Shown here: positions 32,849-44,162 of the stretch, in pieces
Position numbering within the stretch: position 1 is the first letter of the stretch
How the letters are laid out: each line of letters begins with the position of its first letter
Assembly: GCF_003426775.1 (NCBI RefSeq)
Contig: NZ_QJUG01000003.1
Coordinates: 1 to 64,000, forward strand
Origin: Allorhizocola rhizosphaerae
GTDB taxonomy: Bacteria > Actinomycetota > Actinomycetes > Mycobacteriales > Micromonosporaceae
DNA: 64,000 nt
Direction: 5' to 3'
The notes under the pieces: model-generated
The model's input: the letters and a program-made list of their open reading frames with translations, nothing else
The model's database searches: none
Told to the model about the DNA's origin: nothing
Program-made: the position numbers and the translations under genes

Positions 32849-34387
32849 ATGACCCAGCCGACTGGACACCCCGGCTACGACAACCCGGTGATCCCCGGCT
32901 TCCACCCCGATCCCAGTGTCTGCCGCGTCGGCAGCGACTACTACCTGGTCACCTCCAGCTTCGAATACTTTCCCGGCGTCCCGCTGTTTCACAGCCGGGA
33001 TCTGGTGCACTGGCGGCAGATCGGCAACGTGCTCGACCGGCCGACGCAACTGCCGCTGCCGGGCGACCTGCCCGCGTCTGCGGGCATCTACGCGCCGACG
33101 CTGCGCCATCACGACGGCCGGTTCTGGCTCATCACGACAAGCGCCGGCGGCGGCGGCAACTTCATCGTGTCCGCCGAGCGTCCCGAAGGGCCATGGTCGG
33201 ATCCGGTGTGGGTGGACCTGCCCGGCATCGACCCCGACCTGGCTTGGGACGAGGACGCAAACTGCTACTGCGCCACGGCCGGGTGCCAGATCGCGCGCAT
33301 CGACCACGTCACCGGCAAGGTGCTCGACGGGCCATCCCCCATCTGGTCGGGCACCGGGTTGCAGGCACCCGAGGCACCACACCTGTATCGCATCGACGAC
33401 TGGTGGTATTTATTGATCGCCGAAGGGGGGACCGAGCGCGGCCACGGCGTTTCCATCGCCCGCGCCCGCCACCCGCTCGGCCCCTACGAGCCCGCGCCGC
33501 ACAACCCGATCCTGACGCACCGCAGCACCAACCTGCCCATCCAGAGCACCGGGCACGCCGATCTGGTCCAGGCCGAGGACGGCAGCTGGTGGATGGTGCT
33601 GCTGGGCACGCGCCCGCGCGGCTACACCCCGGGCTTTCACGTGCTCGGGCGGGAGACGTTCCTGGCCCCGGTGTCGTGGGTGGACGGTTGGCCGACCGTG
33701 GCGACGGTCGAGCCACGACAGACCGCCGCGCCCGCCTGGCACCCGCTGCCCGCGCCCGCACCGCGCGACGACTTCGACGCCGATGCGCTTGCGCCCGAGT
33801 GGGTTTCGCCGCGTGCGCGGCCGGACGGGGCGTGGTCGCTGGGCGAACGGCCGGGGTGGCTCACCCTGCACGCGACCGGCGACACGCTGGACCGGCCCGG
33901 ATACACCATGATCGCAAGACGCCAGCAGCACCACGACTGCCACGTCAGCGTGCTGCTCGACGCCGACGCGGGGCGCGGCGGGCTGAGCGTGCGGCTGGAC
34001 GAGGCGCACCACTACGACCTGGAGGTCGGCGACGGCCTCGTGCGTGTCGTTGCCCGCATCGGCCCGCTGCGCCAGACCGTTGCCGAGCAAGCTTGTGAGG
34101 CAGGGCCCGTTGTTCTCACCATCGGCATGCGCACGCTCGACGTCCTGCCCCCGTCGGTGACGTCCGCCGATCAGGCAAACGCACCGACGGGAACCCTCGT
34201 CGGCGCGCCCGACACGATCAGCTTCGGGCTCCTCGCACCGGAACCGGCCGTGCTGGCCGAACTGGACGGGCGTTATCTGTCCACAGAGGTCGCTGTCGGC
34301 TTCACCGGGCGGGTCATCGGCATGTATGCCACGGCCGGCACCGTCCACTTTGACTGGTTCGAATACCGCGCCGCAGCCACTGCATGA
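32849..34387 (+). CDS. GH43 beta-xylosidase / arabinofuranosidase
   Basis: 512 residues, no signal peptide, so cytoplasmic. Residues ~10-310 are the five-bladed propeller. The catalytic base Asp is in NPVIPGFHPDPSV, the pKa-modulating Asp in PGIDPDLAWDED, and the acid Glu in QAPEAPHLYR. The C-terminal ~190 residues are the beta-xylosidase C-terminal concanavalin-like domain (DDFDADALAPEW..., HYDLEVGDGLVRVVARIG). It should cleave imported xylooligosaccharides to xylose. Its TGA overlaps the next gene's ATG. Confidence 0.88.
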   Translation: MTQPTGHPGYDNPVIPGFHPDPSVCRVGSDYYLVTSSFEYFPGVPLFHSRDLVHWRQIGNVLDRPTQLPLPGDLPASAGIYAPTLRHHDGRFWLITTSAGGGGNFIVSAERPEGPWSDPVWVDLPGIDPDLAWDEDANCYCATAGCQIARIDHVTGKVLDGPSPIWSGTGLQAPEAPHLYRIDDWWYLLIAEGGTERGHGVSIARARHPLGPYEPAPHNPILTHRSTNLPIQSTGHADLVQAEDGSWWMVLLGTRPRGYTPGFHVLGRETFLAPVSWVDGWPTVATVEPRQTAAPAWHPLPAPAPRDDFDADALAPEWVSPRARPDGAWSLGERPGWLTLHATGDTLDRPGYTMIARRQQHHDCHVSVLLDADAGRGGLSVRLDEAHHYDLEVGDGLVRVVARIGPLRQTVAEQACEAGPVVLTIGMRTLDVLPPSVTSADQANAPTGTLVGAPDTISFGLLAPEPAVLAELDGRYLSTEVAVGFTGRVIGMYATAGTVHFDWFEYRAAATA

Positions 34388-35208
34388 CCACAGGTCTGGT
34401 CGAGCTCATCCTCGACGCGTCCGCGGTACCGTGGACAACGGAAGTCATCGGCGGCATCCACGCGGCCGGCCTGTCCGCGATTGTGTCGCGTGCGGACCGG
34501 CGGCCGCAGTCGTTGCGCAGGCAACTGCGCAGCATCGGCCGCCGGCCCGCCGATGGTGTCATCATCGTCAATGCGAGGCACCAGCCGCTGGCGCACATCG
34601 ACCTGTGGCGCCTCACCCTTCCGGCCGTCGTGGTCGACCTGGCGGGGGCACGGTCGTCGGGGTTTCCCACGATCGGCACGGCCAATTGGTCGGGCGCGCT
34701 ACACGCCACCGATCATCTGATTCGCTTGGGGCACAAGCGGATCGGTTTCATCGGCGGACCGGCGCAACTGCTGTGCGACCAGGAGCGGCACAACGGGTAC
34801 CGTGCCGCGCTCGAAGCCGCCGGGCTGGCCTTCGACGACGGGCTGGTGCGCCGGGACGGCGATGCCGACCACCCGACGGGCCTCGCCGAGGGTATGCGCC
34901 TGCTGGGCTTGCCCTTGCCGCCCACGGCCATCATCACCACCAGTGATCACGCCGCGTTCGGGGTGTACGAGGCGATCCGGCGGCGCGGGCTGCGGGTGGC
35001 CGATGACGTGAGCGTTGTGGGGTTCGATGACCTGCCGGCCGCGCTGCGGGCCTCGCCCCCGCTGACGACGACCCGGCAGCCGGTGCGCGACATGGCCGTG
35101 CTGGCGGCGCGCACACTGATGCGCAAGGAACATGTGGGCGCGTCGCGTGTCGAGGTGGCCACCGAGCTGCGAATCCGCCACAGCACGGGGCCGCCCGCGT
35201 TCGGTTGA
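34384..35208 (+). CDS. LacI-family sensor domain lacking the DNA-binding region
   Basis: 274 residues. The sequence starts directly with the first strand of the LacI/GalR effector domain (LVELILDASAVPWTTEVIGGIHAAGLSAIVS) and continues to VVGFDDLPAAL and LTTTRQPVRDMAVLAARTL. The usual 60-residue HTH and hinge are absent. It cannot be missing through start choice, because the ATG overlaps the GH43 stop (ATGA), and the upstream sequence is GH43. It may bind sugar and modulate the true repressor, or be a relic. Confidence 0.8.
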   Translation: MTTGLVELILDASAVPWTTEVIGGIHAAGLSAIVSRADRRPQSLRRQLRSIGRRPADGVIIVNARHQPLAHIDLWRLTLPAVVVDLAGARSSGFPTIGTANWSGALHATDHLIRLGHKRIGFIGGPAQLLCDQERHNGYRAALEAAGLAFDDGLVRRDGDADHPTGLAEGMRLLGLPLPPTAIITTSDHAAFGVYEAIRRRGLRVADDVSVVGFDDLPAALRASPPLTTTRQPVRDMAVLAARTLMRKEHVGASRVEVATELRIRHSTGPPAFG

Positions 35209-35373
35209 CGGGTGCCCGAACCACCGAGGTCGTCGGCTGAGCGGATCCTGCTGATCGTCTCCGGCCCAGGCCACGTGGCCGCCCGGGGGTCGCAGGAGCT
35301 CGCAATTACGCTACAGATGAACTGTCGCGTGTGGAACGCATACCGACGCCGAATGACTGAACCAGGAGTCGTG

Positions 35374-36084
35374 ATGACCACGTTCCGGCTGAGCCTGCCG
35401 GTTGCCGAGGCCTTTCCCGGTACCCTCATCATTTTGGTGACCGCCGAAGGGTTACGCGGCACGGAGCCGTGGCCCGAGCCCGCCAAGGCCCTCGAAGAGA
35501 TGGAGGCCGAGGTCGCGGCTGGGACATGGGCGCCGGCGGACGAGGACCACCGGCGCATCGCGTCGTGGCATGCCGCCTACCGCTCCTTCGGCACCAACCC
35601 GCGGCGCGAACGGCCGAGCGTCGACGCCCTCGCCCGCCGCCTCGCTCGCAAAGGTGCCCTGCCGCGCATCAACCCCGCCGTTGACACCTACAACACCGTG
35701 TCCGTGCGCTATGGCCTGCCCGCAGGCGCCTTCGACCTCGCCGCCGTCATCGGTGACATCCATATCCGGTACGCCGACGGAACCGAGGATTTCACCCCGC
35801 TCGGTGAACCCGACGTCATCGAGCACCCGAAGCCAGGCGAGATCATCTATACCGACGACGCCTCGGTGCTCACCCGCCACTGGAACCACCGCGACGCACA
35901 CCGCACCCGTGTCAGCGAGCACTCGCGGCACGTCACCTTCATCATGGAGACCGTCGAATCCGCGCGGGACAAGGAGGCACTGTCCCACGCCGCGCATCGG
36001 CTCAGCGGCTGGCTCACACCGCACGCCGACCGGGTGACGACCCAATACCTCAGCCCGCAAAGCCCGCAGGCACGGATAGCTTGA
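35374..36084 (+). CDS. B3/B4 (tRNA-binding-like) domain protein
   Basis: 236 residues from ATG 35374 (CAGGAG about 6 bases upstream); ATG 35353 is also possible. It matches stand-alone B3/B4 domains related to the editing region of phenylalanyl-tRNA synthetase beta: ASWHAAYRSFGTNPRRERPSVDALARRL, LPRINPAVDTYNTVSVRYGLPAGAFD, GEIIYTDDASVLTRHWNHRDAHRTRV. These free-standing proteins are thought to act on tRNA or on misacylated substrates; the exact role is unknown. No signal peptide. The 165 bp before it show no gene. Confidence 0.82.
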   Translation: MTTFRLSLPVAEAFPGTLIILVTAEGLRGTEPWPEPAKALEEMEAEVAAGTWAPADEDHRRIASWHAAYRSFGTNPRRERPSVDALARRLARKGALPRINPAVDTYNTVSVRYGLPAGAFDLAAVIGDIHIRYADGTEDFTPLGEPDVIEHPKPGEIIYTDDASVLTRHWNHRDAHRTRVSEHSRHVTFIMETVESARDKEALSHAAHRLSGWLTPHADRVTTQYLSPQSPQARIA

Positions 36085-36140
36085 GCGCCGGCGGCCTGGT
36101 GGGCGCGGCCGGGTCGGCTCACCCGGTCGCGCCCGCCGAA

Positions 36141-38139
<1,999 letters not shown>

Positions 38140-39228
38140 GTGGTCGACCACCGAGACGTAGCCAACCACCATCCCCTGGCTCACGTGCGTCAACAGCGGG
38201 GCTGGACGCTGGCCGATGTCGCCCGGATCGTGGCGCGCCGTTCCGTGGTGGAGTCGGCATCGTTTGACCGTAGGGGTTTCCTCGTCGTTTCAGGCGAGCT
38301 GTTGGCTACGGCTGCTGGGGCGTCACCGCGGACAGTGCCGGAACCAGTGTTATCAGCGGTTGACGGCCGCCATGCCGGATCGGAAATGTTGGCTGCGATG
38401 CGAGCGAGGCTCGAAAAGCTGTGGCATCTTGACGATCTGCTCGGCGGCGGACCGTGCTTTGCCGCCGCGGGCTCAGACCTGCGCCTGGTGATCAGCGTGC
38501 TCGGCCGTGCCGGCTATAGCGGCACGACCGAGGCTGGGCTGTACTCGGTGGCCGCGTCCATCGCCCGGTTCGCTGGCTTCGCCGCATTTGACACCGGACT
38601 ACACGCTGCAGCTCAACGGTTTTGGCATGCCGGGCTGCGAGCCGCACACATCGCCGGCGATCGGGGTGAGGCGGTCTACATCCTGTCCAACCTTGCCCTG
38701 CAAGACATATACGTCAACCATGCGCGTACTGCTCTGGACATTCTCGAGGCCGCGCGCTCCAGCGTGGACAGTGCACATAAGACGGTGCTTGCCATGCTGG
38801 ATTGCTGGCAAGCGCGTGCCCACGCCGTCCGTGGCGAGAGGCGGCAGGCAGCGGCACTACTCAATCGGGCGGACGACCAGTACGACAGGCGCAGCGAGGG
38901 CGACGACCCACCATGGATCTATTGGATGCCGCAGCCGTCTCAGACCGCCGAAGCGGGGACCGCGATGCGAGAGATCGGGCAGTTGACGCAAGCCCAACGC
39001 ATGCTCACCGAAGGCTTACAGAGCCTGCCGAGCGATGCCGCACGCGAACGCAACCTCTACCTGGTCCAGTTGGCCGAGACGCATTTGGACGCCGGAGAGC
39101 CGGAACAGGCTGTCGCCACAGCGCGTCAAGCACTCCAGGCAATCCCAGCAGTCGAATCGGCAAGGATCAGAGAACACATGGACGCGCTCCTGCACCGCCT
39201 CCCCGGTGAGAGGGTTTCACCAGACTAG
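38140..39228 (+). CDS. XRE/TPR-type regulator with a truncated DNA-binding domain
   Basis: 362 residues from GTG 38140. It begins like actinobacterial XRE-TPR regulators (HPLAHVRQQRGWTLADVARIVARRS) and then jumps straight to the segment that normally follows about 60-70 residues later (FDRRGFLVVSGELLATAAG). Helix-turn-helix recognition elements are therefore missing, but the frame is intact. Residues ~120-360 are TPR-like helices (AGLRAAHIAGDRGEAVYILSNLALQDIYV...). Probably a deletion derivative; a peptide or partner-binding role could persist. Confidence 0.7.
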   Translation: MVDHRDVANHHPLAHVRQQRGWTLADVARIVARRSVVESASFDRRGFLVVSGELLATAAGASPRTVPEPVLSAVDGRHAGSEMLAAMRARLEKLWHLDDLLGGGPCFAAAGSDLRLVISVLGRAGYSGTTEAGLYSVAASIARFAGFAAFDTGLHAAAQRFWHAGLRAAHIAGDRGEAVYILSNLALQDIYVNHARTALDILEAARSSVDSAHKTVLAMLDCWQARAHAVRGERRQAAALLNRADDQYDRRSEGDDPPWIYWMPQPSQTAEAGTAMREIGQLTQAQRMLTEGLQSLPSDAARERNLYLVQLAETHLDAGEPEQAVATARQALQAIPAVESARIREHMDALLHRLPGERVSPD

Positions 39229-40199
39229 TTGGTGCAGGTTCACGGCGTCGGCCATGGCCTGGCAGCCGGCGTCGTTGGGGTGCAGGTGGTCGCCGCTGTC
39301 GTACGCGGGCTGCAGTGTGAATGGGTCGTCCGGCATCGCGGTGGCCGCGGCGAAGTCGAACACGCCGTCGAATGCGCCACTGGTGCGGATCCAGTTGTTG
39401 ACCGCGCTCCAGGTGGCCCTCCGCTGCGGGGTGTCGACGAACGAGCCGCCGAACGGGGTCAGCGTCGCGCCGTAGATTCGCAGCCCGCGCGCCCGGGTCA
39501 AGGCGATCACCTGTTGCCGGTGGTGGCCGAGGTGTCGGTGATGGAGTCGCCCAGCGCGATGACGGTGCCGACCACCCGGGTCGGAGCCTGCACGTCTATC
39601 CCGTCGATGAGCAACCAGCACGGCAGGTCGGTGAAGCCGCTTCCGGTCGGGGATGCCGCCGCGTCGCCGTTGGCGATGAAGTTGCCCTGGGCGGTGAAGG
39701 GATGCATCGTCACCGGGCCCGTGGGTCCGGGCACGAAAACGCTGACAAGCAGCGTCGACAGGGGCGCCACGGTCAGCTGGACCGGGTCGCTCAGCGCGCG
39801 CCCGCCGGCCGCGAGCGTGACATCCTTGCGGCCGCCGAAGGTCAGCGACCGGAGCGTGCCGGGCGCGACGTCCGCATTGGATGCCTGTACCGCGACGGTC
39901 GCATGCGCGACCCGGATCGACCGCTGCCCGAACGTGTTGGTCAGCCGAACCCGCACCCTGTCCCCGCCGGCGCTGACGAAGGCGACGTTGCGCACGGTCT
40001 GGTCGGTCAGGCCGGTACCGGCCGGGCAGCCCGGATTCCACGGGATGGGCACCCCGACGACCGGGCCGGCCGCCCAGGCCGTCACCCAGTTGCCGGGGCG
40101 AGCGCGGTCATCCGCCTGGGCCGGAGCACCGGCGGGCGCCGATGAGGGAGCGGCCAGCGCTACGGCAACGACTACACCAGCGATGAACAAGCGGCGCAT
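39217..40199 (-). pseudogene. SGNH/GDSL-family secreted hydrolase, internally deleted and frameshifted
   Basis: The 5' part (ATG 40199, signal peptide, then NWVTAWAAGPVVGVP... to the GDSL block ALGDSITDTS) runs into a TGA at 39507. The 3' part, in another frame, continues as QQVIALTRARGLRIYGATLTPFGGSF and ends with the catalytic Asp/His block SGDHLHPNDAGCQAMADAV. About 100 residues between blocks I and V (carrying the Gly and Asn oxyanion blocks) are missing at the junction near 39510. Intact relatives are about 430 residues. The 3' end overlaps the XRE-like gene. Confidence 0.75.
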
Positions 40200-40298
40200 G
40201 CCCACTCCCCACGACTCCATCGATGCATCTAATAATCGCTATCCTAGACGAGCCGCCGTGTGCCGTCATGGGGCCGGACGGCGGCAAGACAGGTCGTG

Positions 40299-40329
40299 CG
40301 CCGTCGAACGTGGACCTAAGTTCATGATC
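40299..40329 (-). repeat. Dispersed 31-bp repeat, copy B
   Basis: The reverse complement matches 46979-47009 at 29 of 31 positions. Both copies are intergenic. Confidence 0.65.
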
Positions 40330-40342
40330 AACCAGAAAGAGG

Positions 40343-40828
40343 TCAGGGCCAGTAGAGGGAGAGGATTTGTTGGGTGATGTTCACCTGGCGGCAGCCGAGT
40401 TGCGTGGTCGCGTAGCCGGTTGAGGCCATGACGCACAGGTTGTGCGGGCCGGGGAAGATGAACTGGCCCGGGTTCTCGGGATCGATGGACGGTCCTATCT
40501 CGACACCACTGGCGTCGTCGCGCGTGCTGAGGTTGAACCCGTGGGCACCGACGTCGGCGCGATACAGGTTGGCCCATTGCATGCCGAACAGGTATCCGCC
40601 ATGCGGGTTGGGCATCAGGTAGAGCCAGACGTTGACCGGCTGGCCCGGGTTGCCGGGGTTGACGGCCCAGCCGACGACGTCGAGGTGTCCGTCCGGCGCG
40701 GTCCCGATGACGTCGACGGCGCCATAGGGCGCGGAAGCCACGGCCGGCGTGGCGGGGCCGAGGGTAACCCCGGTGGTCACGAGGACCGCGGCAACGACAG
40801 TGGCGGCGATCCGGCGCGGTGTTCTCAT
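40343..40828 (-). CDS. Secreted hypothetical protein
   Basis: 161 residues. Signal peptide 1-32 (ending AVASA). The mature part is rich in Gly, Asn and aromatics: GHLDVVGWAVNPGNPGQPVNVWLYLMPN, and a Cys pair (NLCVMA...LGCRQV). The GHLDxVxW...P pattern resembles short domains repeated in actinobacterial exported proteins, but I cannot name a family. It is monocistronic. The 192-bp gap to 41021 holds no other gene. Confidence 0.65.
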   Translation of the reverse strand: MRTPRRIAATVVAAVLVTTGVTLGPATPAVASAPYGAVDVIGTAPDGHLDVVGWAVNPGNPGQPVNVWLYLMPNPHGGYLFGMQWANLYRADVGAHGFNLSTRDDASGVEIGPSIDPENPGQFIFPGPHNLCVMASTGYATTQLGCRQVNITQQILSLYWP

Positions 40829-41020
40829 GCGCGGGACTCCTTCCGGGCGACGGGCTATGGGCGCCGGGCGACGGCGATGGACGATGGGATGGCGACGCCG
40901 GCAGAAAGAGTGTCGTCAGGCGGCGCCAGCGAAGTCAACCATTTCCATTTGCAGATTAGTTGCAGCCGCCGGATGGGCCGCGAAAGCGCAGCACTGCGCT
41001 TGGAAAGCCAGGCGAGGAGC

Positions 41021-41923
41021 CTACGTGGCGGTCGCGGCCAGGGTGAGCGAGCCGAGCAGGGCGGCGTCCTGGGCGAAGGCGGACAGCACGATCTCGGGCG
41101 GGTTCGGGAGGGCACGCGAGAGGCGGTCCGTGAGCAGCCGGCGGATCAGGTCGTTGCGGGCCACACCACCCACCAACACGAGCCGCTGCGGGTCCAGCAG
41201 GAGGCAGCAGGTCGTGACATGCTGGGCCAGAGCCTCCACTCTGGACACCAGCTCATCCCGCACCCGGCCCGAGGCCAGTGCGGCCTCGCCGATCCCGGCC
41301 GCGCCGCCCGCAACGCCGAGCGACTCGGCCAGCTCGTCCAAAGCACGGCCCGAGAACTCCCGCTCCAGCAACGGTTGCGGCGACGCGGGCCAGTCGCGGC
41401 CCGTGACGGCGTAGGCGATTTCGCCCGCCGCGCCGTGCCGTCCCGCCACCACCGCGCCGTTGACCGTGATGGCCGCCGCGACGCCCGTCCCGAGCCCGAC
41501 CACCAGCCCCGGATCCGCGTCACGCAACGCGCCGTGGTGCAGTTCGGCCAACGCCGCCGCGTTGAGGTCGTTGGACACGCGCACCCGCGCAACGCCCAGA
41601 TGCGTGCGCACCGCCTCGGCCAGCCGCAGACCTTCCCACCCCGGCACATTGGGCGCCAGGTCTATGCCGTCGTCGCGGATGACGCCGGGCGAGGCGATCC
41701 CGGCGGCGTGCAGGGTGCCGCCGGTCTCGGTGATGAGCTTCTGTGCGACGTCCAGCGCGCGCGCCAGCGCCTGCCGCGCGCCCTTGGCCGCCAGAGTCGG
41801 CAGTCGTTGTGAGATGAGCAGCTGCCCGCCCGCATCGCCGATTCCGATTGCCATTTTGGTACCGCCGAAGTCGATGCCGAGCAGGCGGCGATCACTGTCA
41901 TCGGCCGTGGAACTCAAGCTCAC
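41021..41923 (-). CDS. ROK-family sugar kinase-like protein without the zinc motif
   Basis: 300 residues; GTG 41923 with GAGAGGG upstream, overlapping the lyase stop. The phosphate loop LLGIDFGGTKMAIGI and the ROK core (VRVSNDLNAAALAELHHGA, GLGTGVAAAITVNG) are present. However, the CxCGxxGCxE zinc-binding signature expected after GAAGEIAY is absent (AVTGRDWPASPQPLLE). The product may phosphorylate a sugar-like molecule with a changed active site. It is the last gene of the minus-strand catabolic cluster starting at 49367. Confidence 0.8.
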   Translation of the reverse strand: MSLSSTADDSDRRLLGIDFGGTKMAIGIGDAGGQLLISQRLPTLAAKGARQALARALDVAQKLITETGGTLHAAGIASPGVIRDDGIDLAPNVPGWEGLRLAEAVRTHLGVARVRVSNDLNAAALAELHHGALRDADPGLVVGLGTGVAAAITVNGAVVAGRHGAAGEIAYAVTGRDWPASPQPLLEREFSGRALDELAESLGVAGGAAGIGEAALASGRVRDELVSRVEALAQHVTTCCLLLDPQRLVLVGGVARNDLIRRLLTDRLSRALPNPPEIVLSAFAQDAALLGSLTLAATAT

Positions 41924-43383
41924 CGAGCGGCCCTCTCCGCGACCGCGCCGGCCAGCTTCGCCTCCGCGCGCTGTAGCCGCTCGCGCAGAGCGGCCACGCG
42001 CACGGCCGAGCCCTCCAGCGCGGACCGCAGCCGCTTCACCTGAGCCCGCACCGCGTCTTCGCCCGGCCCGTCGGCCTGCCTGCGCCGCAACACCAGCTCC
42101 GGCCGGACCGCCGCCGCGATGAGATCTCGCACCGCGGCGTCCGTCAGTTCGCCCGCCACGCCAACGGCTTCCGCCGCCGATCGCACGCCCTCCTCCGTCC
42201 ACGTCGAAGGTGCGCCGCCCCGAATCAGCCTGCCTACCACCGAATGCGCGCCGCGGAACGGCACGCCATGCCGCGCCAGCGCGTCAGCCGCGGCCGTCGT
42301 GGTCGCGCCCGACGCCACGATCGCCTCGCCCGTGGGCGGGCGCAGCGGCTCCAGCCGCACGAACAGCCCGCTCAGCAAGGCGAAGAACCGCCGCGCCCGA
42401 TCGTTGCTCTCCCACAACCGCATCTGCACGTCGGTCGTCGCGTTATTGGAGTCCTCCCACCAGGCCGCGCCCACGTTGTTGAGCACCGACGCGGCATCCG
42501 CCGCGGCCGCGCCCGCCATCGACACCAGATGCTCCAGCACGACCGGGTTGCGCTTCTGCGGCATGATGCTGCTGCCCTGGGTGAACTCCTCGGGCGTCAC
42601 GACCCACTCCCAGCTGAGCCAGTCCATCAGCGTGCGGGCCACACGCGCCCCGGTGGCCAGCGCCTGCGCGTTGAGCGCACCGTTGCGCGCCAGGTGGTCG
42701 GCCCCCGCCACCGCCTCATACGAATTGACGATCACCTCGTCGAACCCGAGCAGCTCGGCCAGCCTCCCGGAAGCGATGTCCAGATCCGTGCCGGCGAACG
42801 CGCACGACCCCAGCGGCGACCGGTTCATCTCCTCCAGCATTGCGGCATAGGCCATCGCCTGCCCCGTCAGAGCCTCCGCGTATCCCGCCAGCACATGACC
42901 CATGCTCGTCGGCTGCGCCGGCCGCCGGTGCGTGTATCCAATCACGACGACATCGGCATGGCGATCCGCCCGATCCAGCAGCGTCGTCCCGGCGCTCACC
43001 AGTTCGTCGAACACCGCCAACAACTGTGCGCGCAACACCATCCGGAACACCCCGGCGTCCAGATCGTTGCGGCTGCGCGCGAGCTGCACGTTGAGCTGTG
43101 CCGTGGTGATGCCCGCCGCCTCGGCGAGCCGCCGCTCAAGCGTGTAGTACACGTCCTCGACCGACCCGTCGTAGACGAACTCCTCGGGCCGATCGCCTTC
43201 GAGCGCCAGCAACCCGCGCAGCATCTGGGCGGCCGACTCGGCGGGGATCAGCGCCTGCTCGGCGAGCATGACCACGTGCGCCTTGCTCGCATGCACCATC
43301 GGGCCATACAGATAAGCCGCGTGATGGTCGAACACCGGCCGCAAGTGGTGCTGCTGATAGATGGTCAGTGATGTCTCGGTCAT
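41920..43383 (-). CDS. Fumarase/aspartase-superfamily lyase (argininosuccinate lyase-like)
   Basis: 487 residues. The superfamily signature GSSIMPQKRNP with the catalytic Ser is intact, and IGYTHRRPAQPTSMGH corresponds to the ArgH GYTHLQ block. The usual HTGRSRND is QLARSRND, losing the His. Members add or remove amines at fumarate. With a transporter and creatininase-like hydrolase alongside, it probably works on an N-substituted aspartate-like compound rather than argininosuccinate. The C-terminal ~90 residues are an Arg-rich helical extension. It overlaps both neighbours by 4 bp. Confidence 0.82.
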   Translation of the reverse strand: MTETSLTIYQQHHLRPVFDHHAAYLYGPMVHASKAHVVMLAEQALIPAESAAQMLRGLLALEGDRPEEFVYDGSVEDVYYTLERRLAEAAGITTAQLNVQLARSRNDLDAGVFRMVLRAQLLAVFDELVSAGTTLLDRADRHADVVVIGYTHRRPAQPTSMGHVLAGYAEALTGQAMAYAAMLEEMNRSPLGSCAFAGTDLDIASGRLAELLGFDEVIVNSYEAVAGADHLARNGALNAQALATGARVARTLMDWLSWEWVVTPEEFTQGSSIMPQKRNPVVLEHLVSMAGAAAADAASVLNNVGAAWWEDSNNATTDVQMRLWESNDRARRFFALLSGLFVRLEPLRPPTGEAIVASGATTTAAADALARHGVPFRGAHSVVGRLIRGGAPSTWTEEGVRSAAEAVGVAGELTDAAVRDLIAAAVRPELVLRRRQADGPGEDAVRAQVKRLRSALEGSAVRVAALRERLQRAEAKLAGAVAERAAR

Positions 43384-44162
43384 GGCCTCCCCTTCGCATT
43401 ACCGTTCCATGTGTGCAGGAGTTCGCGCAGCCGCACCGCTGCCAGCTCTCGCACGCGCGCCGCGGCGGCGGGAGTGACCAGCGAGGGGTGACCGGACCAG
43501 CCCTGCCAAGGGTCCGGATTGGACTCGACGAGCACATACGGATGCGCGGTCGCCAGCTTGGGCTTGGGCGGCAGATCCGAAACAGCACCCAAATGCACGG
43601 CCTCCGAGTCGAACGCCAGCGCCGCCGCCGTCTCATACGCGCCGCCGTGCCCCCGCGACGGGAGCTCACCGAAGATCTCCGTGGTCTCCTTCGGCGTGAT
43701 GAGCTGAAACCAGTTGGCCAGCAATAGACTGCACCGCTGCCGCCCCGACACCCACTCCATCGCCGACCGCACCGTGGACATATTCGCATCGTGTCCGTTC
43801 ACGACCAGCACCCGCGGAAAGCCCGACGCCACAATGCCTTCCAGCACATCGCACATGTATGCCAGCGCGACCTCCGGCCGCACGCCGATCGTGCCGGGCC
43901 AATGCCGCGTCTGTCCCGGCACCGCCGTGTAGGCGACGGCCGGATACAACACGGCCCTGAACCCGTCCACTTCGGACGCGAACCCGTCCGCGAGAATCAG
44001 GTCGGTCCCGAGCGGCAAGTGCGGCCCGTGCCATTCGACCGCGCCGACCGGCAGCACCGCGAAGTCTGCCGCGCCCGCGACCCGGTCGAGCTCGTGGCCC
44101 GGAACCCGGGTCGCGGGCAGCGACCCACCCCCCACAATCCAGGCGGAAATCAGTTCGTCCAT
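43380..44162 (-). CDS. Creatininase-family amidohydrolase
   Basis: 260 residues. Metal-site motifs of the creatinine amidohydrolase family are present: VLPVGAVEWHGPHLPLGTD (Glu, His, Asp ligands), VLVVNGHDANMS, and RGHGGAYETAAALAFD. The family hydrolyses cyclic or formyl amides using Zn/Mn. It sits between the permease gene (13-bp overlap) and the lyase gene. It probably opens a lactam or amide in the imported compound or in the lyase product; inference from context. Confidence 0.83.
   Translation of the reverse strand: MDELISAWIVGGGSLPATRVPGHELDRVAGAADFAVLPVGAVEWHGPHLPLGTDLILADGFASEVDGFRAVLYPAVAYTAVPGQTRHWPGTIGVRPEVALAYMCDVLEGIVASGFPRVLVVNGHDANMSTVRSAMEWVSGRQRCSLLLANWFQLITPKETTEIFGELPSRGHGGAYETAAALAFDSEAVHLGAVSDLPPKPKLATAHPYVLVESNPDPWQGWSGHPSLVTPAAAARVRELAAVRLRELLHTWNGNAKGRP

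Noticed and set aside
39229-40377. A 382-codon plus-strand frame over the SGNH pseudogene
   Set aside because: It is antisense to clear signal-peptide and GDSL-block coding sequence.
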